64,000 bases of DNA from assembly GCF_900156315.1 (NCBI RefSeq), contig NZ_FTNI01000020.1, forward strand, positions 62,001-126,000, read 5' to 3'. Shown piece by piece: positions 27,475 through 35,444 of this stretch. Origin of the DNA: Microbispora rosea. GTDB taxonomy: Bacteria; Actinomycetota; Actinomycetes; Streptosporangiales; Streptosporangiaceae. Both the position numbers and the translations under genes were made by a program. Within the stretch, counting starts at the first letter, position 1. Every line of letters begins with the position of its first letter. The notes under the pieces are model-generated. The model was not told the DNA's origin and ran no database searches. It was given only the letters and a program-made list of their open reading frames with translations.

Positions 27475-27528
27475 TCCGAGCCCTGGTCCGAGCCCTGATC
27501 CGAGCCCTGATTCGAGCCCTGATTCGAG
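27474..27528 (+). repeat. 12-bp tandem repeat following the psuG stop codon
   Basis: About five copies of a 12-bp unit (consensus CCTGATCCGAGC) begin at the psuG stop codon. The TGA of the first unit is the stop itself, and later copies repeat an in-frame TGA, except one TGG variant. Read-through would therefore be blocked within a few codons. The array leads directly into the terminator hairpin. Confidence 0.8.
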
Positions 27529-27572
27529 CGCAGAACCGCCCCGGAGCCCGTCCGCTCCGGGGCGGTTCTGCG
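27529..27572 (+). terminator. Strong terminator hairpin of the NRPS-psuG operon
   Basis: A perfect 19-bp stem (27529-27547 with 27554-27572; core CAGAACCGCCCCGGAGC) closes on a 6-nt loop 55 bp after psuG. There is no U-run, as is usual for actinobacteria. It marks the end of the operon. Confidence 0.85.
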
Positions 27573-27679
27573 TCCACGGAGGAGCCGCCGGCGGAAAGTC
27601 AAGGGATAGCGCAGGGGCCGGTCCGCGCGGTACAAACAACCCACATATTTTTTCGGGGCTTGATACAAGGTCGGCTCAA

Positions 27680-27695
27680 GAGAGAGCGCTCTCTC
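27680..27695. promoter_or_regulatory. LacI-family operator palindrome
   Basis: GAGAGAGCGCTCTCTC is a 16-bp perfect palindrome with a central GCGC, as in operators of actinobacterial LacI-family sugar regulators (CebR type). It lies 33 bp before the start of the secreted beta-helix protein. No lacI gene is in the window. Confidence 0.7.
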
Positions 27696-27727
27696 GGCTG
27701 CGTACTGCAGCGGAAAGGACGAACCGT

Positions 27728-29653
27728 ATGACGACCCAGACTCCTGGAACTGGGAGTCCCCTGAGGCGGCGTTCCGGCCGCCGGTTGATCGGCCGGGCGT
27801 TCACGTTCGGTCTCGTGCTGACGACCGCCGTCGTGACAGCGGGAACGACGGCCGCCACCGCCGCCGCGCCGGCCCACGCGATCCCCGGAACTCCGGGAAG
27901 CCCCGGAGGAGTCGCCGATCTCGGGCCCGGCGTCACCGTCTTCGACCCGAGCATGCCGGTCGACCAGATCCAGGCGACCCTCGACGCGGCGCACACGGCG
28001 CAGGTCGACAACGAGATGGGCGCCGAGCGGCACGCCTACCTCTTCAAGCCCGGCACGTACGGCACCGCGGAGCATCCGCTGCAGATCAAGGTCGGCTACT
28101 ACACCGAGATCGCCGGTCTCGGCGCCTCGCCGACTGACGTCGTCATCAACGGCAAGGTCGAGGTCTACAACCGCTGCCTGGAGAACAACGGCACCGGCAA
28201 CTGCCTCGCGCTCGTCAACTTCTGGCGCACGCTGTCGAACCTGTCGATCAACGTCAACGCCGCGGGCCAGGACGGGTGCCGCCAGACGGCGAACTTCTGG
28301 GCCGTCTCCCAGGCGGTCTCCATGCGCCGCCTCAACGTCACCGGCGGCACCCTGTCGCTGATGGACTACTGCACCGCCGGCCCGCAGTACGCGAGCGGGG
28401 GCTTCATCGCCGACTCCCGCCTGCCGTCCGTCACCAACGGCTCCCAGCAGCAGTGGCTGACCCGCAACACCGAGGTCGCCGGGTGGTCCAACGCGGTGTG
28501 GAACCAGGTCTTCTCGGGCGTCGTCGGCGCGCCGGACGAGTCCGGCTTCCCTGACCCGCCCTACACCACCGTGGAGAACACCCCCGTCAGCCGGGAGAAG
28601 CCCTACCTGTTCACCGACGCGCAGGGCAGGCTCAACGTCCGCGTGCCCGCCGCCAGGAAGAACACACGCGGCGTCTCGTGGGCGGACGGCATGACGCCGG
28701 GCCGCACGGTGCCGCTGTCGGACTTCTACGTCGCGAAGCCGTCCGACTCGGTGCAGGTCATCAACAGCCAGCTCGCGCGCGGCAGGAACCTGCTGCTCAC
28801 GCCCGGCGTGTACGACATCGCGCGGAGCATCGAGGTCAAGCGTCCCGACACCGTGGTCCTCGGCCTCGGGCACGCCACCCTCACCGCCTCACGCGGCGCG
28901 ACCCCACTCGACGTCGCCGACGTTCCCGGCGTGGTCGTCGCGGGCGTCACCGTCGACGCGGGTCTCCAGAAGTCCCCCGTGCTGCTGCGGGTGGGCAAGG
29001 AGCACGGCGAGCACGGTCACCGGACCCCGGTGGACAACCCGACGACCCTGTCCGACGTGTACTTCCGGGTCGGCGGCCCGCACGTCGGCAAGACCGAGAC
29101 CGCTCTCGAGGTCAACAGCGACAACGTGCTCATCGACCACACCTGGGTGTGGCGCGCCGACCACGGCGTCGAGGGCTTCACCGACACGCAGCGCTGGAAC
29201 ACCAACATCGGCCGCTACGGCGTCGTCGTCAACGGCGACCACGTGACGGCGACCGGCCTGTTCGTCGAGCACTTCCAGCGCTACAACACGGTCTGGAACG
29301 GCGAGGACGGCACGACGATCCTCTACCAGAACGAGCTGCCGTACGACCCGCCGACGCAGGCCGACTGGATGAACGGCTCCGTGGAGGGCTACGCCGGCTA
29401 CAAGGTCGGCGACCGCGTGAAGAGGCACAACCTCTACGGCGCGGGCGTCTACGTCTTCAACCAGAACAACCCGCAGATCCACACCGAGAACGGCTTCGAG
29501 GTGCCGCAGACCCCGGGCGTGCGGCTGCACCACATCATGACGGTCAACCTCAACGCCGGGACGATCGACCACGTCGTCAACGGCGTCGGCGACGCGGCCG
29601 ACACGACCAAGGTCGGCGCGCCGCAGTACATCGCGGACTACCCGGCCCAGTAG
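27728..29653 (+). CDS. Secreted right-handed beta-helix protein, probable carbohydrate-active enzyme
   Basis: The 641-residue protein has a twin-arginine-like export signal (RRRSGRRLIGRAF, then a hydrophobic core to about residue 50). The mature part has many short Asn/Gly-rich beta turns (DVVINGKVEVYN, LSNLSINVNAAGQ, VLGLGHATL, VVAGVTVDAG), as in pectate-lyase-fold proteins. Similar actinobacterial proteins are sometimes labelled adenylyl cyclase, for which I see no support. AAAGGA lies 10 nt before ATG 27728. A LacI-type operator just upstream suggests sugar induction and a polysaccharide substrate. Catalytic residues cannot be assigned. Confidence 0.8.
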   Translation: MTTQTPGTGSPLRRRSGRRLIGRAFTFGLVLTTAVVTAGTTAATAAAPAHAIPGTPGSPGGVADLGPGVTVFDPSMPVDQIQATLDAAHTAQVDNEMGAERHAYLFKPGTYGTAEHPLQIKVGYYTEIAGLGASPTDVVINGKVEVYNRCLENNGTGNCLALVNFWRTLSNLSINVNAAGQDGCRQTANFWAVSQAVSMRRLNVTGGTLSLMDYCTAGPQYASGGFIADSRLPSVTNGSQQQWLTRNTEVAGWSNAVWNQVFSGVVGAPDESGFPDPPYTTVENTPVSREKPYLFTDAQGRLNVRVPAARKNTRGVSWADGMTPGRTVPLSDFYVAKPSDSVQVINSQLARGRNLLLTPGVYDIARSIEVKRPDTVVLGLGHATLTASRGATPLDVADVPGVVVAGVTVDAGLQKSPVLLRVGKEHGEHGHRTPVDNPTTLSDVYFRVGGPHVGKTETALEVNSDNVLIDHTWVWRADHGVEGFTDTQRWNTNIGRYGVVVNGDHVTATGLFVEHFQRYNTVWNGEDGTTILYQNELPYDPPTQADWMNGSVEGYAGYKVGDRVKRHNLYGAGVYVFNQNNPQIHTENGFEVPQTPGVRLHHIMTVNLNAGTIDHVVNGVGDAADTTKVGAPQYIADYPAQ

Positions 29654-29717
29654 TCACCCGCGTGGGCCGGAGTCCGGGGTCACGTCTCCGGACTCCGGCC
29701 CACGCCGGCGGAACCGC

Positions 29718-30146
29718 TCACACGGCGTCGCCGGACTCGCAGCGCCGTTTGAGGCTCTCCGCCTCCGTGCGTACGTACCTGCGGGTGCGGCCGCCGGCCA
29801 GCAGACTCATCAGCGGAGCCAGCGGCCCGGACTGGTCGATCCCGAGCAGGACCGACACCCCGCTCTCGCGAGGCGTGAGCACGTGCGTCCCGACCGTGGC
29901 CACGCCACCGCCGGTCGCCTGCCAGGCGAAGGAGACGCCGTCGGTGAACTCGGTGACCTGCCAGACCATCGGGGGAAGCCCCGGCTGCTTGATCCTGAAC
30001 CGGCCGTCGAGGCCGAGCGGGCCGTCGCCGAGGGGCTCGACCGTGGTCATGGTGGGGGTGAACTCGGGCCACCTGGCGACGTCCGTCATGACTCGCCAGA
30101 CCCGCTCCGCGGCGGCGTCGATGTCGACGCCGGTCTCGAACCGCAT
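29718..30146 (-). CDS. SRPBCC / START-like ligand-binding protein
   Basis: The 142-residue protein begins MRFETGVDIDAAAERVWRVM and continues VARWPEFTPTMTTVEPLG, typical of polyketide-cyclase-like SRPBCC proteins with a hydrophobic cavity. ATG 30146 is used; an in-frame GTG 12 nt upstream is an alternative. It is convergent with the beta-helix gene. Ligand unknown. Confidence 0.85.
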   Translation of the reverse strand: MRFETGVDIDAAAERVWRVMTDVARWPEFTPTMTTVEPLGDGPLGLDGRFRIKQPGLPPMVWQVTEFTDGVSFAWQATGGGVATVGTHVLTPRESGVSVLLGIDQSGPLAPLMSLLAGGRTRRYVRTEAESLKRRCESGDAV

Positions 30147-30272
30147 ACCCGCCTTCACTCCCTCTTCGTCTCCCACCCGATCGGCCCTGCGGCTCACGCG
30201 AGCGCCGCGGACACCCTCACGATAATGCCTCCGTCTCCCGCAATCGATCAACGGGAGAGCCCCCGGCCGCCG

Positions 30273-30306
30273 AAGGCCCCTCTCGTCGCACGACGAGAGG
30301 GGCCTT
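30273..30306. terminator. Bidirectional terminator hairpin beside the group II intron
   Basis: A perfect 16-bp stem (30273-30288 with 30291-30306; AAGGCCCCTCTCGTCG on the left arm) has a minimal 2-nt loop. Without the intron it would lie about 30 bp past the stop of the minus-strand secreted-protein gene at 32250, so it is most likely that gene's terminator. The intron begins 6 bp after the stem, the classic site choice of group IIC introns. Confidence 0.85.
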
Positions 30307-30826
30307 CCCGCTGTGCGCCCGGCATGGGCGATTGCTTGGGGGTGAAAGTCCCCTGGAGGAAGAGGTGGTGCTGACTCCGAGCCGGAGGCAAGGGCGTCAT
30401 CGTGAGGTGGGGTCTGGAGGAAGCCCGAGGCGAAACCCTGCACCGAGGGACACGAACCGCGTATGAGGCGGGGCGATCTGGGTGAGCCCGCAGCGGAGGG
30501 TGAAGCCCGTCACCATCGACAGGATCGTCACGTAGACGCGGCGGGCGTAGGGGGAAAGTGATCGTTCTTACCCGGGGAGATCTGTCTGGGTGTCGGTTGT
30601 GCTGAGTGTGTCGCCGCGCCGACGGTCGCTGCTGTGAGGTGGGGGCTGACCAGACAGAAGTCAGCAGAGGTCGTAGTACCGGCGGGGGAACGGACATCAG
30701 CCGGGAAGGGCCGAACGTCGAGTGTTGCCGATGAGGGTGAGGTGCTCGTGCCGGTCGTGGTGATCGCAGCCATCCCGCGTGTGCGGGCCCATTGTGGTGG
30801 GGAGCCGGTGAGTTCCGGCGGGAGCC

Positions 30827-32155
30827 ATGGTGGAGCGTAGCGGCAGGTCGGCGCCCTTACTGGAGTTGGTGATCCCTGGCATGAAGAGCTTGTTGTGGGA
30901 GCAGATGCTCTCGCCGGCGAATCTGGGCAGGGCGTTGAGGCGTGTGGAGGCCAACCGGGGCGCGCCGGGTGCAGACGGCATGACCACGGCCGAGCTTCGG
31001 CCGTGGCTGCGTGAGCACTGGCAGCAGGTCCGGGAGGCATTGGACGCGGGCACCTATCGGCCGCTTCCGGTTCGCCGGGTGGTGATCCCCAAGCCGGGTG
31101 GCGGGGAGCGGCTGTTGGGGGTGCCCACGGTGCTGGACCGGTTGGTCCAGCAGGCGATCGCGCAGATCCTGACGCCGATCTTCGACCCGCACTTTGCGGG
31201 CGCGTCGTTCGGGTTCCGTCCCGGCAAGTCCGCCCATCAGGCGGTTCGGGCCGCGCGGCGGTGCATCGACGATGGCCTGGGGTGGGTTGTGGATGTCGAT
31301 CTGGACCGGTTCTTCGACCGGGTCAACTTCGACATGCTGATGGCGCGGGTGGCGCGCAAGGTCACCGACCGCAAGCTACTTAAGCTCATCCGGGCGTATC
31401 TGGAGGCCGGGGTGATGGTCGAGGGGGTCAAACAGGCGACGGTGGAGGGGACCCCGCAAGGGTCGCCGCTGTCGCCGATCTTGTCGAACATCATGCTGGA
31501 CGATCTGGACCGGGAGTTGTGGAAGCGCGGTCACCGGTTCGTGCGCTACGCCGACGACATCCGTGTCTTCGTGCGGAGTAAGCGAGCCGCCCACAGAGTG
31601 CTCGACAGCGTCACCGGCGTGGTCGAGCAGCGGTTGAAGCTCAAGGTGAACCGGGACAAGTCCTCGGTCCGGCACGCGCGCGAGGTGACGCTGCTGGGCT
31701 TCGGGTTCTACTTCACCCGCTCCGGGGTCAAGATCCGGACCGATCCCAGGGCGGTCACTCGCCTGAAGGACCGTATCCGGGTGTTGACCAGCCGGAGGTG
31801 GAGCGTGTCGATGCCCTGCAGGATCGGCAAGCTCAATGCGTTCATCACCGGCTGGATGGCCTACTTCCATCTCGCGGACACCCCGAAGGTGTTCAAGGAG
31901 CTGGACAAGTGGCTACACCGCCGAATGCGGCAGATCCGCTGGAAGGAATGGAAACGCTACACGGCCCGCTACCGCAACCTGCGCCGTCTCGGTATCCCCG
32001 AGCAGACCGCCCGGCAGTGGGCGGCGACGAGCAAGGGGTACTGGCGGATCGCGGGCTCGGTCGTTCTCCAGCGTGCTCTGCCCAACACTCACTGGGATGA
32101 TCTCGGCCTGCTTGGGCTGCAACGCAGCTGGCACCGTCTCAGATCAACGGCTTGA
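30827..32155 (+). CDS. ltrA: Group II intron reverse transcriptase/maturase (class C)
   Basis: The 442-residue protein has RT blocks: NRGAPGADGMT, RRVVIPKPGGGERLLGVPTVLDRLVQQAI, FGFRPGKSAHQAV, the catalytic VRYADDIRVF (YADD), GTPQGSPLSPILSNI, and a C-terminal maturase (X) domain with FITGWMAYF. No HNH endonuclease follows, as in class C. The stop at 32155 abuts domain V. It splices the intron RNA and copies it into new terminator sites. Confidence 0.96.
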   Translation: MVERSGRSAPLLELVIPGMKSLLWEQMLSPANLGRALRRVEANRGAPGADGMTTAELRPWLREHWQQVREALDAGTYRPLPVRRVVIPKPGGGERLLGVPTVLDRLVQQAIAQILTPIFDPHFAGASFGFRPGKSAHQAVRAARRCIDDGLGWVVDVDLDRFFDRVNFDMLMARVARKVTDRKLLKLIRAYLEAGVMVEGVKQATVEGTPQGSPLSPILSNIMLDDLDRELWKRGHRFVRYADDIRVFVRSKRAAHRVLDSVTGVVEQRLKLKVNRDKSSVRHAREVTLLGFGFYFTRSGVKIRTDPRAVTRLKDRIRVLTSRRWSVSMPCRIGKLNAFITGWMAYFHLADTPKVFKELDKWLHRRMRQIRWKEWKRYTARYRNLRRLGIPEQTARQWAATSKGYWRIAGSVVLQRALPNTHWDDLGLLGLQRSWHRLRSTA

Positions 32156-32156
32156 C

Positions 32157-32229
32157 GAACCGCCGGATGCGGGCCCGCATGTCCGGTGGTGTGAGAGGAG
32201 GGTCGGGCGACCCGACCCTCCTACTCGAT
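32157..32229 (+). ncRNA. Group II intron domains V and VI
   Basis: Domain V starts GAACCGCCGGATGCGGGC and folds back on CCGCATGTCCGGTGG. Domain VI is the stem GGAGGGTCGGG/CCCGACCCTCC with an unpaired A in the following CTAC, the probable branch point, 7 nt before the 3' splice site. Confidence 0.8.
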
Positions 32230-32249
32230 CGGTGATCAGGGTTGCCGGA

Positions 32250-33665
32250 TCAGGGACGGACGCCGTACAGGAGACGCCTGCCCAGCGGATGGGCCGCCGT
32301 TCCCGGGAACTCGGTGACGGACCAGAGCATCGGCGTGCTCGTGGCCCGGTTCCAGTAGAGGTCCTGGACGCCGGTGCCGGCGTAATGACGGGCTACCGTC
32401 GTGCCCGGCCGGGTCACGAAACGCCCGGCGGCGCCTCCGTGGCTCGTCGTGAACTGGTAGGTCCCCTTCCAGGACACACCGCCCTGCGCGTAGCGGACCG
32501 GCTGGCTGAACACCTCTGTCGGCCTCGCCCTGCCGCCGGAGGTCCGCAGACATCCCCTGGTGCAGGGGATGTTGTCCGGCATCAGCGGGAAGCGCGCCAC
32601 GCGTCCCTTGCCGCAGGCCGAGCTCGTGCACCACTCACCCGTGAGGAAGCTCGGCGGGGAGGTGCTCCTGTCGAGACCCGCGTACGTGTAGCACGGTGGG
32701 TAGTGGAGGTCGCCCGCCCGGCACTTCTGCGGTGTGGTCAGGGGGCCGACCGACGGCCGCCAGATGCCGCGCAGCGGCAGGATGAAGCGGTAACCCTTGG
32801 AATAGAACCGGCCCTTGTACAGGCCGTAGGGACGGGTGGCGGCCTGCGGCGACGTCAGGTCGGCGCGCGGGCTGAGCGCCAGGTCGATCAAATTGTGCAG
32901 GTCGAAGACGAGTATCCCGTTGAACTCATGCCTCGGGCCGTCGTCCGCGACCAGAAGGTACTGGTGATACCAGACCAAACCGCCGGCGTGGGTCGGCACC
33001 GAGTCGAACGTGACCCCGTTCTTCCCATATCGCGGCAGCGCCAGCAGCACATGCTGATAGCGGTGCGCGAAGGACCCCATCGGCGCCTGCTCGTCGAGGA
33101 ACGTCACCCTGGAGGCGATGGGCGTCCTGTTGGTCGTGCTCGCCCGGCGATACCAGCCGAACGCGAAGGCCTGCTCCCCGTCGACGACTCCGCTCGCGGT
33201 CGCGTCCCAGGTGCCGCTGACTCCCTGGGGATACCACCTCTTCGTGGTGGAATCCACGGTGTTGAGGCAGATCCAGTAATCGCTGCGGACCGGATACGGG
33301 CCGCCCAGCGCGCCGTAAGAACGCTTCGCATCCGGACAGCCGACGGGACCGCTCAAGGCGGTGTGGCCGGGCTGGCCCAGCAACTGGGAAATGTTCGTGT
33401 ACCGGTACGACTTCGGCAGGGCGAGGGCACCGCGCAACTGGGTGATGAGCTGCCGGTACGACCTCTTGTCGGGGCCGATCTCATCCCAGCGCAGCGAGTA
33501 GAGCGTGTTGGTGTTCGTGCCGAGCTTCGTCATCGGCGTCGGATGGTTCGACGGATCGTGGGCCTGCGGCACACCGGCCGCCGCGCCCTGGCTCGTCGCC
33601 AACGCCGCCGTGAGCACGGCGGCGACCGACGCCGCCATCAGCGCGCGAAAGGGACGGGATCTCAC
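32250..33665 (-). CDS. Secreted protein of unknown function
   Basis: The 471-residue protein has a signal peptide (FRALMAASVAAVLTAALATSQGAAAG), then a mature region rich in Tyr, Trp and paired Cys (CRAGDLHYPPCYTY, CTSSACGKG, CTRGCLR), suggesting disulfides. GTG 33665 is chosen because AGGAG lies 5 nt upstream; a longer ATG frame at 33761 would hide the signal peptide. I recognise no catalytic motif. A group II intron now lies between its stop codon and its terminator. Confidence 0.8.
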   Translation of the reverse strand: MRSRPFRALMAASVAAVLTAALATSQGAAAGVPQAHDPSNHPTPMTKLGTNTNTLYSLRWDEIGPDKRSYRQLITQLRGALALPKSYRYTNISQLLGQPGHTALSGPVGCPDAKRSYGALGGPYPVRSDYWICLNTVDSTTKRWYPQGVSGTWDATASGVVDGEQAFAFGWYRRASTTNRTPIASRVTFLDEQAPMGSFAHRYQHVLLALPRYGKNGVTFDSVPTHAGGLVWYHQYLLVADDGPRHEFNGILVFDLHNLIDLALSPRADLTSPQAATRPYGLYKGRFYSKGYRFILPLRGIWRPSVGPLTTPQKCRAGDLHYPPCYTYAGLDRSTSPPSFLTGEWCTSSACGKGRVARFPLMPDNIPCTRGCLRTSGGRARPTEVFSQPVRYAQGGVSWKGTYQFTTSHGGAAGRFVTRPGTTVARHYAGTGVQDLYWNRATSTPMLWSVTEFPGTAAHPLGRRLLYGVRP

Positions 33666-33930
33666 GTGTTCTCCTGACTGGCCCGGATGATTTCGGGCGC
33701 GCTTGTCCGCAGGACGGTGCTGATGCAGTTGGAATGCGCGCGACGGCGAATCGTCTTTCATGCGCGTCCGGCCGCGCCGATTGCCCTGGCGGCCATGCGT
33801 CGAAACATAGCAATGGCAGGTCAGGGCATGCGTGCCAGGTGAAGTGCGCTCGCCTTAATGAAACCGCAAACAAACGAGGCGAAGGTGTTTGGTGCCGCTC
33901 GTTCGTCGTGATGTGGCCGGACTTGTCTTT

Positions 33931-35289
33931 TCAGTCGGAGCCGGAGCCGGTTTCGGCGGGGTGGGCGGCGTGCTGCACGGTCTGATCGTGCCGTCCGTCG
34001 GCCTCCTTCGCGGCCGCCCGGCCCCCGCGCACGGCGGCGGTCGCCGCCGCGACGGCGGGCACCAGGATGACCGCCGCCGCGATGTTGACCGCGCGGAATC
34101 CGCCCGCGGCGAGGATCGGCCCGGCCAGCGCGGCCGCGGCGGCGCCCGCGTAGTTCATCCCGGCGTCCGTGGCGCCCTGCAACGGCACCCGCACGTGGTC
34201 CGCGGCGGTGCCGGCGAGCAGCGCGGAGGCGGAGATCAACGACACCGACCAGCCCAGCCCGAGCACGGTCAGCGCGAGCGCGGTGAGGGCGCTGCCCTCC
34301 GCGGCGGAGGCGGCCACGAAGCCGAGCACGACGGCCGCCGCGAGCAGCAGCATCCCGCCGCACGCCGTGCGGACCGCGCCGATCCGGTCGGCCAGCCAGC
34401 CGAAGACCGGGCTCAGGGCGTACATGCCGAGCACGTGCAGGCTGATCACCACGCCCACGAGCCGCAGTGACATGCCGTGGTGCTGCATGTGCAGCGGCGT
34501 CATCACCATGACCATGACCATCATCGCGTGCGCCACCGAGATGAGCACGACCGCGAACCGCGCCGCCGGGTCGGCCGCCGCCCAGCGCAGCGCGGCCACC
34601 GCTCCCACCGCCCGGGCGCTCGTGCCCGCGTCGCCGGTGCCCGCGTCGCCGGTGCCCGCGCCGTTGGTGGCCGCGTCGTTCGTGGCCGGGGCGGACGACC
34701 GCGCGGCGGGCCGGAGGAACACCGCCACCACCGCGCCCGCCAAGGCGAAGGACACGACCGAGAACAGGTAGGGACCGGTGAGGCCGGGCAGCCCGAGCCA
34801 CCGGCCGAACCGGTCGGCCACGTCGCTGAGGTTGGGGCCGGCCACGGACCCGATCGTGGTCGCCCAGATGACGATCGACATCGTCTTGGCCCTGGCGCCG
34901 GGAGCCGCGCCGTCCGCGGCGGCGTACCGGGACTGCAGGTTCACCGCCTGCCCGACGCCGAACAAGGCCAGCCCGGCGAGCAGCACGACGAGCTGCGCGA
35001 CGACGGCGGCCGTGACGATCAGCACGCCGCCGAGCACGGCGATGGCGTAGCCCAGGGCGAGCGAACGGCGCCGTCCGTGCCGCGCCGCGACGCCGGCCAG
35101 CGGCACCGCGGCGACCGCCGCGCCGAGCACGCTCGCGGCCTGGCCGAGCCCGGCGACGGACGTGCCGCCGAGCCGCTCCAGGAGCAGCCCGCCGACCGCG
35201 ATGCCGGAGGCGATCGCGACGCCGCCGAGCAGGTTGCCGGTGACGAGGGCACCGATGCCCCTGCTGCGCTCCACGTTCGGCACGGACAT
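33931..35289 (-). CDS. MFS transporter
   Basis: The 452-residue protein has 12 hydrophobic helices with AARHGRRRSLALGY as the loop 2-3 motif and GWLADRIGAVRT after helix 8. A low-complexity Ala/Thr/Gly/Asp stretch (encoded near 34600-34690) forms the central loop. Start choice is weak: ATG 35289 or GTG 35304. It is divergent from the hydantoinase gene with 155 bp between starts, so it might import that enzyme's substrate, but no sequence feature proves this. Confidence 0.88.
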   Translation of the reverse strand: MSVPNVERSRGIGALVTGNLLGGVAIASGIAVGGLLLERLGGTSVAGLGQAASVLGAAVAAVPLAGVAARHGRRRSLALGYAIAVLGGVLIVTAAVVAQLVVLLAGLALFGVGQAVNLQSRYAAADGAAPGARAKTMSIVIWATTIGSVAGPNLSDVADRFGRWLGLPGLTGPYLFSVVSFALAGAVVAVFLRPAARSSAPATNDAATNGAGTGDAGTGDAGTSARAVGAVAALRWAAADPAARFAVVLISVAHAMMVMVMVMTPLHMQHHGMSLRLVGVVISLHVLGMYALSPVFGWLADRIGAVRTACGGMLLLAAAVVLGFVAASAAEGSALTALALTVLGLGWSVSLISASALLAGTAADHVRVPLQGATDAGMNYAGAAAAALAGPILAAGGFRAVNIAAAVILVPAVAAATAAVRGGRAAAKEADGRHDQTVQHAAHPAETGSGSD

Positions 35290-35444
35290 CACCGCCGGGA
35301 CCACCTTCCCCTCGCGCCGGTCCGGTGTGATCCGGGAAACGGCACTCGATCATATGTCCGGCATCAGGTGATGTGTCTCCCTATTTAAAGCTGGGGCGTG
35401 CGGCCCTGATACAAGGGATGTACGGGCGTGCGGAGGGGGATCCG

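Larger units (their letters stand above)
30313..32229 (+). mobile_element. Group IIC intron with reverse transcriptase
   Basis: The 5' end GTGCGCCCGGCATGGGCG matches the bacterial group II intron start consensus. About 510 bp of structured RNA (domains I-IV start) follow, then the RT gene, then domain V/VI and a 3' end CTACTCGAT ending in AT. Total length is 1,917 bp. Class C is assigned from location directly after a terminator stem, the intron end sequences and an RT with no endonuclease domain. It looks full length and potentially mobile. Flanks show that it separates the 32250-33665 gene from its terminator. Confidence 0.9.

Noticed and set aside
22300..27639. Very long open frame (about 1,779 codons) on the minus strand across the NRPS and psuG genes
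   Set aside because: It is antisense to genes with clear domains and motifs; the protein is low-complexity His/Asp/Val/Arg without a recognisable fold. High GC content produces such frames.
27728..29653. Adenylyl cyclase, a label sometimes given to similar secreted proteins
   Set aside because: No cyclase catalytic motifs; export signal and beta-helix pattern fit an extracellular protein.
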